DNA of 64,000 nt from Patiria pectinifera (Eukaryota > Echinodermata > Asteroidea > Valvatida > Asterinidae): the NCBI GenBank assembly GCA_029964075.1, contig CM057142.1, positions 4,851,770-4,915,769 of the forward strand. Direction: 5' to 3'. This document shows positions 35,301 through 41,400 of the stretch, piece after piece. How positions within the stretch are numbered: the first letter of the stretch is position 1; each line of letters opens with the position of its first letter. Position numbers and translations under genes: made by a program. Below the pieces are notes generated by a model. That model searched no databases. It saw only the letters and a program-made list of their open reading frames with translations, and was not told where the DNA came from.

Positions 35301-38300
35301 ATAATCTAAACATCATTATTAATAAATAAAGTTGATAAAAATATACATACTCCTTTTTACTTTACTAATTAAATTGTAAGTCACAAAAGGTGGATTTTTT
35401 GTTTTCAATTGTTGTATCGAAAAGTCGAACATCAACTGAGCTTTATTTCTAATTAAGGTATAGTTTCTGGTTAGTCTGGTTCCCCGACCTGACAATTTCC
35501 CCCGACGCGACGTCTACACGTCTAAATTGTAGGTCAGGCAGCCTCCGTGGCTAAAAATAAACATGACGACATTGAAGGCCCTTTTTCAAAGCTCGACTTC
35601 GTTTCCGAATTCGCTTTATCACATAAAGCTTTTGATGTTCCGATGATTTTTTTAAAAAATAAATCACTTGCTTCATATATCATACAGTTATGATATACAG
35701 TTTAATACTTCTGTAAACAAATTGACTAATTTTAACCTGTCGGAATCTTCAAAGTTGAACACCCAAACAGCACTGTTAGCAGGCGGAGGCGAATTGAGAC
35801 CACGCCGCGTTTTGGAAAATGCCGGTAACGGTCGTCAAATTCAAACTAGTGCATGACGCAGCAAAAAGTTCGCCCCTCGTATACGATCCGAGTGCAAAAT
35901 CGTCGTTGAATTTCAAGTTTTCTAAATAAAAGCAATGGATATTAATTATCAACTAGTTTTTTTAAGTTTTTAATAAGCAATTAGCAGTTAATAAAACCTA
36001 TATTATACTGATTTGACACTATCCGATTGTCGAAAAATGAAAATGGCAAACTTCGACTGACAGTCGAAAAAGGAGGAATTCCTCCCGTTTTAGTCACGTG
36101 ATGTAAATTGTAATACATTGTATTACCGGAGGCTACCTGACCTAAGATTCATCAGGAATAGTCGGAATCTTTTGGTCTGGGAACCAGACTAAGTTTCTGG
36201 TCCGTTTATAAACCACACACAATATATGGCCTACTATAATTATACTGAAGGTGCAGCACCCAATTTTCCAAACCCTTTTGTGAAAAAAAAATTGTAAGAA
36301 AAAAAATATGGGAAGGAAGTAACAGTACTTCTACAGTGTGGGCTGATAAAGTGAAGATGTGTAATTTTTGTTTAAAAAAAAGACAAATTTAAAGGAAAAA
36401 TTTAAAAAAGATAAAAAATTGCGTTGGCCGGGAATTGAACCCGGGTCAATTGCTTGGAAGGCAACTATTCTAACCACTATACCACCAACGCTCACGATCA
36501 ACTGCGGTGAATGTAAATTATTTAAACAATTTTTCGTCGCCGTAACATCAGGACTTGTTCTAAAATGGTTTTATTATTTTCATTATGATTGTGTTGTCTC
36601 GATTTCAACTTAATTTTATATCTTCGTCTTAAATTATATCCAATTTTCCGATCCCAAAGCCACCAACGTCGTCCGACTCAAATTAGACTGGTTCCCGTTC
36701 GTCTTTTATCGTTCTGACTCGCTGGCCGGATACCAGTCGCACATCGCGATCTATAGTTTAGACTAGACTTTATTCGAGTCTGAGTCATGTCGTACATGGG
36801 TACAATGCAGTATTGCATGCTAGATCTGACTATATAGCGGATAGGCATACAGGCATAACACGCCTAGCATTCTGAAGACTTTGCGTCTTGATAATTCGCC
36901 AATGTCTCACGAAGATGGCTGAACGTTCTGAACGTTCCGCGCGTAAATACGCGCGTTATCAACAGTTGACGCATTTTTTCATCGTGTGCACATATTATGA
37001 TGTAAAAAGGATTTTCCGTAGTGATTATCATTGCAAAAAAACGCCGAAAAAGTGATGCGGTATTTTTTTAAATCACGACGTTAAAAATTGTGGTTAACCC
37101 TTGGTCAGTGTGGTGGTGGTCAATATAAGTCAAGTGTGAACCGACGTTACACAAAATAAATCATGCTGTCTATAAAAACGGCAACTTGTCCTGTCGCCCG
37201 CTGCGCTTGTTGTACACGGCCGGTCGTCTGAAGTCACGAACTTTCGAATCAAGTGGGATACAGTGTACATTGTATGTGGAGCCTCCGTGCACGTTGTTGT
37301 TTTTTTGACAGAAAAGCTAAGCATGCACGTGCTGCATAATGTGGCATGACACCGGCCGCGCTATTTGTGAACACGTACGGATATGGGGCGCTAAAACTGT
37401 TTTCCTTCGAATTTTGACTTTGGTCAGGTCGTACTATCAAAGTCAAAATTCGAAGAAAAAAAAAGGAGTTCTAGCGCCCCAGTTACTGGTCTAGGTACGG
37501 GTACATATACCCTAGACTGTAGTGTAAAAAAATGCGTATTGTCAATACATCATGAACACACGCACGTAGGGCATAATCTGAGCATTACATTTTAGAATAA
37601 AATATGCAGTTTACTAAAAATGTAATGCTCAGATTACATGTTGAGCAACCGACGAATTGTGGTCAAAATCAGCGCGGGGCTGATTTTGTAGTAAAAACCT
37701 CGAACCTTACTTCAAAATGCTTAAATCTTGTTCAAACATTTTCACAAGAAGGCTCGATTAAAAAAATTACCAAGGTCCGTCGGTCGAGGATCGGAAGGCA
37801 CGAGGCATGTGCAATATGCCAGGCTACTTTGGGCACTTTGGTTTACGCATGTAATCACCGGCCCTCGGGCTGGATATCTGTATTAATTCATCACCGATGA
37901 CAAGCGTGAGAAATGTGTTTTGGTCAGGGTCGCTTTTATAACGGACATTAAGGGACCTACTCTTGCTTATCACTTAAAATTGGGTTTGCAGACGAAGACC
38001 AAAACATTCAGAAACTCTTCTCCAGCAAACCACCCTCCCCATTGACAATTAGGCCCTACCTACCCACAACAAAATCAGTACCAATTTTAAAGGCTATTAA
38101 AAAGGACTGAAAACTCTGGCAACAATTTCTGTCTCTTTTTCTTAAAACATAAGCTTTGTTGTTCAAGTTCACTGCCTTCGAAGCACACTTGAATTGGAAG
38201 GAAATGTGGTGACATTAAAATGTCCCAAAAAAGAAAATAGGCCTATATCCATTTGCTTTCTGACTAAATTAGTATACAAAAAGAGAAGGTCATTTTCGTT

Positions 38301-39729
38301 CTAGCAGATAATGGCAAACAGCTTAACCCTAACCCTAACCACCCGAACTCCAACAACATCATCCCCCCATTTTGGTGGATTTTAAGGGGTCTTGGTCCAG
38401 GAGGCCTGGCGTGACTATATAAACAATGATGGAGTATGATGGACTTGGGCCTAATGGGCTGAAGCAGTGCTAGGGGTATCTGATTGATTTTGCCTAGCTT
38501 CCTGTACTGTGATAAAAGCCATGTGTAGCAAATCCATGAATGTCAACCAGTGCGTAAGTGGTGGATTCCATTAATACAGTTTTGTATTGGAAGCACAGTG
38601 ATTGATTTTGATGGACTTGGTCCAGTTCCTAATAAAAGATGCTAGGGAGTTAGGGTTAATGCCCATGCAGTGGCTATGTACCCCCAATAGCATGGTCCCA
38701 ACTGTTGCTTGGGACCATCGAAACTTTCAAGGTTGGATCTGTCCAACAGTGGCATGGGGGGGGAACAGCCCCCCCATGAAACCTCCCCCAGTCAACCCCC
38801 CACTGAGATTTTGAGTTTCTAAAAAAAAATTCATTGATCTACATGACGCCTCCCATGAAATGTTCCAGCCCCCCAGCGCCCCCCACTAAAAAATTCCTGG
38901 CAAGGCCACTGCTGTCCAAACTACAAAATGTAGTACATGTAGGGCATGGTTAGGGGCACTGCTATCGTTGGGGCATAACATTTTCATGCTGGACTTAAAA
39001 AAGTATTTTTCCAATTGGCTGTGTTTTAGGTACATAAGGAAAGGGTTACAACTGAAGTTGAGCTCAGGACACAATAAGGTTGTTTTAATTGTGTTTAAAA
39101 TAAATAAATGCATTATTCAGTCTTAATTTGCATGGCTGCATATTATGAATGACAAGTTAATTTCATTCGATTGCAAGTGGAACTGAAACTGTTTATTTCA
39201 ATACAAAAGAAAATGAACATAAACAAATTAACATACAAGAATCAATGGTGCAAATATGATGCAGGATGACAAAACTTTCACAAAGAATTTGTTGATTAAT
39301 TTGTATTACAAAGTAGTTGGAAAATTTGTTTCAAATTATTCAACCATCAACCAAATAACTCTTGACAAGTTAAGATGATATCAAATTTTAATTCTCACTC
39401 AATAACTGCCAAAGAAATTCTTGAGTAAACAATTATGTTTCGACATATCTTTACATGAATGCACACAATAAAATAGGGCTTCACAATTTTAATGGGCAAT
39501 GTCTAATGGAAATAGCTGTCTGCCCGATCACCCTGCATTTGTAACTCAACAAATACAAATCTCTAGTTTTTGTTTGCGTTTTTTTTACCCTCTTGTAAAA
39601 AGAGGCAAAATAAGATCTCACCTGATACTGTCTTGGAGTAAAGGTTTGTGTTGTCGTTGCTCCTTCATTTGTTGCCAGCCTGTTTATTTTATACAAGGAA
39701 CCAGGTGGGATAATTTCTGCTTCCACCAT
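14169..39729 (-). CDS. DICER1: Dicer endoribonuclease, complete, 15 coding exons
   Basis: Dicer cuts long dsRNA and pre-miRNA hairpins into 21-25 nt RNAs. Coding exons, 5' to 3': 39622-39729, 33584-33746, 31485-32828, 31100-31278, 29528-29679, 27519-27663, 26117-26192, 25030-25169, 23729-23908, 22005-22218, 19053-21480, 17232-17487, 15955-16132, 14896-14971, 14169-14319. All junctions are GT-AG. The sum is 5790 nt in one frame, or 1929 residues, against about 1922 in human Dicer. Domain order is helicase (1-600), DUF283 (about 640-745), platform/PAZ (about 830-1090), RNase IIIa (about 1340-1590), RNase IIIb (about 1680-1845) and dsRBD (about 1860-1929). The four RNase III acidic residues are present in both domains. 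Oddity: the P-loop reads TGASKT instead of TGSGKT. A non-coding 5' exon is likely near 41.2 kb. Confidence 0.96.
14360..14575. mobile_element. Decayed hAT-type MITE (CACAAGTCC family)
   Basis: GAGTCCATCACAAGTACCG ... CTTGTGATGGACTTGTGATG, the same inner repeats as 7202-7417 with eroded ends. In Dicer intron 14. Confidence 0.5.
14896..14971 (-). CDS. DICER1: Dicer exon 14: start of dsRBD
   Basis: Residues 1855-1879, (E)[22 protein letters not shown](G), matching the [12 protein letters not shown] element of animal Dicers. The acceptor CCACAG gives the phase demanded by both neighbours. A nearer CAG at 14956 breaks the frame. Confidence 0.92.
15955..16132 (-). CDS. DICER1: Dicer exon 13: second half of RNase IIIb
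   Basis: Residues 1796-1854. Contains [20 protein letters not shown] with catalytic D1822 and E1825, then [20 protein letters not shown]. Donor ATAG|GTCAGT. Confidence 0.95.
16385..16465 (-). repeat. tRNA-like SINE head (family A)
   Basis: Reverse complement of a GCTCAGTTGGTAGAGC-type tRNA-like head with CTCCGG/CCGGAG anticodon arm, followed on its 3' side by GTCAATTT and TTCAGCTTGAA-like tail. In Dicer intron 12. Not a functional tRNA: no proper acceptor stem. Confidence 0.65.
16924..17083. mobile_element. hAT-type MITE, 160 bp
   Basis: CAGGGATGTCCATCACAAGT ... GACTACATCCCTG, the family of 7202-7417. In Dicer intron 12. Confidence 0.65.
17232..17487 (-). CDS. DICER1: Dicer exon 12: first half of RNase IIIb
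   Basis: Residues 1710-1795. Starts [20 protein letters not shown] with catalytic E1712 and D1716, then [20 protein letters not shown] and [20 protein letters not shown]. Close to the human sequence throughout. Confidence 0.96.
18160..18730. mobile_element. Nested palindromic MITEs in Dicer intron 11
   Basis: GATGTGGGATATGACGGCC (about 18196) is inverted against ACGGCATATCCCACATCAC (about 18228), with CAACAATTGTT on both outer sides. A second TIR pair is GTTATACCTCTGTCTTG (about 18265) and CAAGACAGAGGTATAAC (about 18605). A related arm recurs at about 18690-18725 and 30690-30830. Confidence 0.6.
18496..18545. repeat. Perfect 23-bp-arm palindrome
   Basis: GCACACTCCCTGTGGGATAT... and its exact reverse complement flank a 4-nt loop (ATAC, 18519-18522). 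Nested inside the intron-11 MITE cluster. Confidence 0.9.
19053..21480 (-). CDS. DICER1: Dicer exon 11: PAZ, RNase IIIa, linker, start of RNase IIIb
   Basis: A single 2428-nt exon, residues 901-1709. PAZ signatures are [40 protein letters not shown] and [20 protein letters not shown]. An acidic, low-complexity linker (about 1110-1330) replaces a similarly variable region of other Dicers. RNase IIIa carries [20 protein letters not shown] with E1349 and D1353, and [20 protein letters not shown] with D1556 and E1559. It ends in [18 protein letters not shown] of RNase IIIb. Confidence 0.96.
21675..21825 (-). repeat. Full-length SINE, family A
   Basis: On the minus strand: tRNA-like head GCTCAGTTGGTAGAGCACCG, then GTCAATTTCTTTGTTCAACTTT and a tail CCTAGTCAGTTTCCCTTCGT. 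Dicer intron 10. Its sequence is close to the inverted partner at 21880. Confidence 0.75.
21880..21990 (+). repeat. SINE family A, opposite orientation
   Basis: GGATAGCTCAGTTGGTAGAG ... GGGTTCAAACCCCACTCCAG then GTCAATTTCTCTGTTCAACT. Forms an inverted pair with 21675-21825 and stops just short of the exon 10 donor at 22004. Confidence 0.75.
22005..22218 (-). CDS. DICER1: Dicer exon 10: platform region
   Basis: Residues 830-900, [20 protein letters not shown] ... [20 protein letters not shown]. Aligns to human IPHFPVYTR...HILRLEKPALEF. Acceptor TGTACAG. Confidence 0.95.
23060..23220 (+). repeat. SINE family A with A-rich tail
   Basis: GGATAGCTCAGTTGGTAGAG head, GTCAAGTTCTTAGTTCAACT middle, CACCTAGTGAGTTTCTCTTT tail and a terminal A-rich run. 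Dicer intron 9. Confidence 0.7.
23345..23645 (-). repeat. tRNA-derived SINE, family B
   Basis: The tRNA-like head lies on the minus strand (GTGTGGTCTAGCGGTGGAGC ... GTGGGTTCGAGCCCCACC), and the body runs to a CCTTTACC-repeat tail at 23347. Dicer intron 9. Confidence 0.65.
23729..23908 (-). CDS. DICER1: Dicer exon 9: platform region
   Basis: Residues 770-829. Contains [20 protein letters not shown] and [20 protein letters not shown], matching human QPCYLYVIGM and PPEDTTRCFGILTAKPIPQ. Confidence 0.95.
23940..24098 (-). repeat. tRNA-Ser-like SINE
   Basis: On the minus strand: TGGTCGAGTGGTAAGACGTC ... GTGGGTTTGAGTCCCACC, a tRNA-Ser-like head, then CACTCGGGACATAACACACT and the GGGCAAAACC end. 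Same family as 52 and 9775. Dicer intron 8. Confidence 0.7.
24166..24545 (+). mobile_element. LINE 3' fragment (end of ORF2)
   Basis: Open frame 24199-24540: [20 protein letters not shown] ... [20 protein letters not shown] ... [11 protein letters not shown]. This is the conserved tail of non-LTR retrotransposon polymerases (..AGH.....W.P.HG.R..GRP). It ends in a TGATAGATAGATA tail. 5'-truncated copy, antisense to Dicer in intron 8. Confidence 0.8.
25030..25169 (-). CDS. DICER1: Dicer exon 8
   Basis: Residues 723-769: [20 protein letters not shown] ... [15 protein letters not shown]. Matches human GELDDHLMPVGKET and GRPGSTKRRQCY. Confidence 0.95.
25800..25920. mobile_element. Short palindromic MITE
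   Basis: GTTTAAAACCGGCTAGGGGG against CTCTAGCTGGTTTTAAAC. A related, more decayed pair lies at about 23222-23290. Dicer intron 7. Confidence 0.5.
26117..26192 (-). CDS. DICER1: Dicer exon 7
   Basis: Residues 698-722: [25 protein letters not shown](G). Human counterpart [20 protein letters not shown]. Short exon, fixed by phase on both sides. Confidence 0.92.
26915..27290 (-). repeat. tRNA-derived SINE, family C
   Basis: tRNA-like head on the minus strand (GGTCCAATGGTTACGGTGTT ... GGGTTCGAATCC), then a body with CGGCTTTACGTCCCATCCGA on +. Dicer intron 6. Confidence 0.65.
27265..27440 (+). repeat. SINE fragment, family E
   Basis: GAATCCCACCCGGGCCAATA ... TGTGGATTGAGTTTTCAGTG. A second copy lies at 58255-58400. 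Confidence 0.6.
27519..27663 (-). CDS. DICER1: Dicer exon 6: DUF283 domain
   Basis: Residues 649-697: [20 protein letters not shown] ... [13 protein letters not shown]. Human YCARLPSDPFTHLAPKC and LPINSPLR. Confidence 0.95.
27817..28601. mobile_element. PIF/Harbinger-like MITE, 785 bp, TAA TSD
   Basis: Termini CCCCCGGTTCAGACAGGCGT and ACGCCTGTCTGAACCGAGGG-like, with inner mirror GTTCCAGAGTCGCGCC / GGCACGACTCTGGAAC. TAA on each side (27814-27816, 28602-28604). A 3-bp TWA duplication with these ends suggests PIF/Harbinger. No transposase frame. Dicer intron 5. Confidence 0.65.
29055..29366. mobile_element. hAT-type MITE, 312 bp, perfect 8-bp TSD
   Basis: Starts CAAGGGCGGATCCAG and ends CTGGATCCGCCCTTG. 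ATGCACGT occurs immediately on both sides (29047-29054, 29367-29374). Relatives at 47513-47817 and, decayed, about 62450-62700. Dicer intron 5. Confidence 0.85.
29528..29679 (-). CDS. DICER1: Dicer exon 5: helicase-DUF283 linker
   Basis: Residues 599-649: [20 protein letters not shown] ... [12 protein letters not shown](R). Human ILRNKCSK...VTINTAIGHINR. Moderately diverged, with junction phases that fit. Confidence 0.92.
30185..30665. mobile_element. TIR element, about 480 bp
   Basis: GGTTGCAGACCAGTAAATAA (about 30187) is inverted against GATTTACTGGTCTGCAACC (about 30640). No coding content. Dicer intron 4. Confidence 0.55.
30690..31010. repeat. Two decayed MITEs
   Basis: 30690-30830 carries GATGTGGGACATGGCG ... 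GTCAACAATTGTTAA, related to the intron-11 family. 30867-31010 carries GGACTTGTGATGGGCTGGAC ... GTCCAGTCCATCCCAAGTC, the hAT-type family of 7202. Dicer intron 4. Confidence 0.5.
31100..31278 (-). CDS. DICER1: Dicer exon 4: end of helicase, motif VI
   Basis: Residues 539-598: [20 protein letters not shown] then [28 protein letters not shown] is helicase motif VI. Ends [10 protein letters not shown]. Confidence 0.96.
31485..32828 (-). CDS. DICER1: Dicer exon 3: helicase core
   Basis: Residues 91-538 in one 1344-nt exon. DECH box at 165-168 ([20 protein letters not shown]), motif III GMTASIL, an insertion domain, an acidic run ([18 protein letters not shown]) and the C-terminal RecA lobe ending [14 protein letters not shown]. 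Acceptor CTTTGTAG. A foldback repeat lies 31 nt upstream of it. Confidence 0.96.
32859..33033. repeat. Foldback repeat beside the exon 3 acceptor
   Basis: TCTTGGAAGAAGTGCGGTTC TGAAAAGAACC is inverted against GGTTCTTTTCAGAACC ACACTTCTTCCAAGA. Inner short repeats of GACAGTGTGCTCTGTC. Dicer intron 2. Confidence 0.75.
33584..33746 (-). CDS. DICER1: Dicer exon 2: helicase motif I
   Basis: Residues 37-90: [20 protein letters not shown] then [20 protein letters not shown] and [11 protein letters not shown]. Human [23 protein letters not shown]. The P-loop lacks the glycine before K58. Confidence 0.96.
33747..34223. other. Dicer intron 1, proximal part
   Basis: AT-rich with homopolymer runs. The open frame at 33876-34151 has no support. 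Confidence 0.45.
34230..34497. mobile_element. MITE of the GGCC(A)n family
   Basis: GGGCCAAAAAAAAAATAGTT ... CCGGAAGCAGAACTTTTTT...GGCC, flanked by TTATCT at 34224-34229 and 34498-34503. Related to 6501-6768. Dicer intron 1. Confidence 0.65.
34504..35460. other. Dicer intron 1, AT-rich
   Basis: No gene or clear repeat structure seen. Confidence 0.45.
35473..36193. mobile_element. TIR element, about 720 bp
   Basis: TTAGTCTGGTTCCC (35473) against GGGAACCAGACTAA (about 36180), with an inner mirrored pair GGTCAGGCAGCCTCCG / CGGAGGCTACCTGACC. No coding content recognised. Confidence 0.55.
36421..36491 (-). tRNA. tRNA-Gly (anticodon UCC)
   Basis: The minus strand reads GCGTTGGTGGTATAGTGGTT ... 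TTGCCTTCCAAGCAATTGAC ... CGGGTTCAATTCCCGGCCAACGC. The 7-bp acceptor stem (GCGTTGG/CCAACGC), anticodon stem (GTTGC/GCAAT), loop CTTCCAA and T arm are all intact. The discriminator base is A (36420). A T6 pol III terminator follows within 12 nt downstream. Differs from the human tRNA-Gly-UCC at only a few positions. Lies within Dicer intron 1 on the same strand. Confidence 0.95.
36890..37270 (+). mobile_element. TIR element copy, partial (family of 60285-60768)
   Basis: Contains GAAGATGGCTGAACGTTC, CGTAAATACGCGCGTTATCA, TAGTGATTATCATTGCAAAA and CATGCTGTCTATAAAAACGG, all present in reverse order at 60360-60700. No protein recognised. Confidence 0.65.
37384..37482. repeat. Palindromic repeat, about 100 bp
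   Basis: TGGGGCGCTAAAAC ... CTTCGAATTTTGACTTT mirrors AAAGTCAAAATTCGAAG ... TAGCGCCCCA. Dicer intron 1. Confidence 0.7.
37571..37640. repeat. Palindromic repeat, about 22-bp arms
   Basis: TAATCTGAGCATTACATTTT and its mirror AAAATGTAATGCTCAGATTA... around a short spacer. Dicer intron 1. Confidence 0.75.
37641..39480. other. Dicer intron 1, no gene seen
   Basis: C- and G-rich tracts near 38755-38810 with a small palindrome, then AT-rich sequence. A three-unit CCCTAA run at about 38325 is too short to call. Confidence 0.45.
39622..39729 (-). CDS. DICER1: Dicer exon 1 (coding): start codon
   Basis: [20 protein letters not shown] ... TFTPRQYQ, then donor CAG|GTGAGA. Human Dicer has YTPRKYQ at the same junction before VELLEAALDHN. 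The rest of the short N-terminus is variable in the family. The ATG is the only one in frame. Confidence 0.85.
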
Positions 39730-39934
39730 CTTGATCTTTATAGCTGCTCCTTTATGGTATAAATAAATACAGAGAAATAAATAAATGTGGCTTTGATGAA
39801 ATCATTCATTTATAAAAAATTGCCATTTCTATATATGGCTTAATTGAAAATCAGAAAATTCTTGGTCTGTTTTTTTTTCAAGGCCGAGTCTGGGACTTGT
39901 GGCAAATAATAAAATATTAATCCGATGTATGCAA

Positions 39935-40290
39935 GAGTGGAGCGCAGTATGTGGAGCGACGTGACCTCGTGGTCTGCCAGTAATTCTGCAGGTTGTGGGT
40001 TCGAGTCCAGCCTGGGGTTATGGTGCGTGTGCCCTTGGGCAAGGCACTTTGTCACTCATTGCTTCTCTCCACCCAGGAGTAAATGGGTACCTGTGAGGGC
40101 AGAGATGGTTATTGTGGCTGATTTAAGCTGCTTTGCGCCGAAATGGCAGCATCGAGCTGTATACTCCCCTGGGAGCTGAGATGGTATTTGGAATGTTTCA
40201 TTGGCCCAGTGAGCAGGGTAATAATGATGCAGCGCCTGGGGAATTCGACGATGAGCATATGAGCTGGAGGTACTCAAGCTAATACTAGAT
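39935..40290 (+). repeat. tRNA-derived SINE, family D
   Basis: Head GTGACCTCGTGGTCTGCCAG ... GGGTTCGAGTCCAGCC, body GGGCAAGGCACTTTGTCACT and CTCTCCACCCAGGAGTAAAT, which is typical of widespread invertebrate SINEs. Lies just upstream of Dicer coding exon 1. Confidence 0.7.
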
Positions 40291-40319
40291 CCTGTGCAAA
40301 TGGCAATTCGCGGAGAGCC

Positions 40320-40680
40320 TCATATTACTTCTAGAATAAGCACTTTCACGGTACTAATATGCGTATCTTGCTTATACTTATAGGCAAAGTTACACACGTT
40401 GCTGTGTAAGCATCATCAATTGAAAACTGTTGCGCTTCCAAGTCGTCCTACATTCATCATGTTCATTCCAAAAATGTGTATAGCAACGCGCGCATGTTCT
40501 TTTTGGCCCGTAAACAAGATTGCGCATATTATTTATGTGAAAGTGCTTATTATATTAGAAGGCACCCCGTGTGTACCCCTAGAACTCTGGGGCTCTGCTT
40601 GCGCGGAGCCCGGGAGTTCTAGGGGTAACCCGTGTGCACACGGGGTGCCTTCTAAGTTCTATTCTAGAAGTACTATGTTA
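40320..40680. mobile_element. Composite of nested palindromic elements
   Basis: Outer TIR TACTTCTAGAATA (about 40329) / TATTCTAGAAGTA (about 40661); inner pair ATAAGCACTTTCAC / GTGAAAGTGCTTAT; then a perfect 38-bp palindrome (40555-40573 and 40637-40655) split by a 54-bp hairpin element. Confidence 0.7.
40574..40627. mobile_element. 54-bp hairpin element with foldback-type termini
   Basis: TACCCCTAGAACTCTGGGGC ... GAGTTCTAGGGGTA. The layout and ends match the terminal hairpin of 3206-6334 (TACTCCTAGAACT...). Flanks CCCCGTGTG (40565-40573) and ACCCGTGTG (40628-40636) form a 9-bp duplication with one mismatch. Confidence 0.75.
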
Positions 40681-40744
40681 AAGCAAGTAAACATGCAGGT
40701 GCTCACAAAACATTAATCATGTTAATTGTTATTGTTTAATAATA

Positions 40745-41125
40745 CGCAGTGGCTATTGTTACGGCAGCCGTAACGCATTTCCCATTTTCTATCGTTACGG
40801 TAGACTGCAACTTTTATAAAAACATGAGAAGAAAATATAAAATTAGAAGGAAAAAAGTGAATTTGAACGTTATGAAATTCAGACTTTATTTTCCTTTTAA
40901 AAAAAATCCTCCAAAGCCTTAAGTTAGAAAATGAAAAATAATTCGAGTGCAAAACTGAGATGCGAAACCGCAACTTCGCAGTGCAAAATCCTACCCTCTG
41001 TCGACTGAGCTGTCGCACTGCTCGCTAAAACGTTGTAGGGAAACAAATAATTATATACCTGCGTGCGTATCAAAAAAGGATCGTAGAGGGCGCTAAACAA
41101 CGGCTGCCGTAACGATAGCCACTTC
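40745..41125. mobile_element. TIR MITE, about 380 bp
   Basis: AGTGGCTATTGTTACGGCAG against GGCTGCCGTAACGATAGCCACT. Inside is a decayed tRNA-like stretch on the minus strand at about 40960-41025. Confidence 0.6.
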
Positions 41126-41202
41126 GTTAATAATAATTGATAACACTACAGTCATCAAGTAACAACTAACAATATTAACAATTGTCTAGGAAGAAAACTC
41201 AC

Positions 41203-41400
41203 CTGGCTATTTACCAGGGAAAATAGGTTTAGTTATCCGATAATTTTCAGGCCAACAGTACCAACAGCCAACACAACAAAATATTTTTTTTAGTTATATT
41301 TAGGCAAGTAAACTCGAGTCGTGTTCGTGGTAAACAAAAACATTGACCTGAAAGCGCCCTCAAGCGACCACTCTAAGACGGTGAGAGATTCATGCGCGTA
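41203..41400 (-). promoter_or_regulatory. Possible Dicer non-coding first exon
   Basis: A consensus donor CAG|GTGAGT lies on the minus strand with the exon edge at 41203. A candidate acceptor (TATTTATTTATACCATAAAG) precedes the ATG exon at about 39745. The upstream limit of the exon is arbitrary; no promoter motif is clear. Confidence 0.3.

Noticed and set aside
38325..38342. Telomere-like CCCTAA run
   Set aside because: Only about three units; this arises by chance in AT-rich DNA and shows no array.
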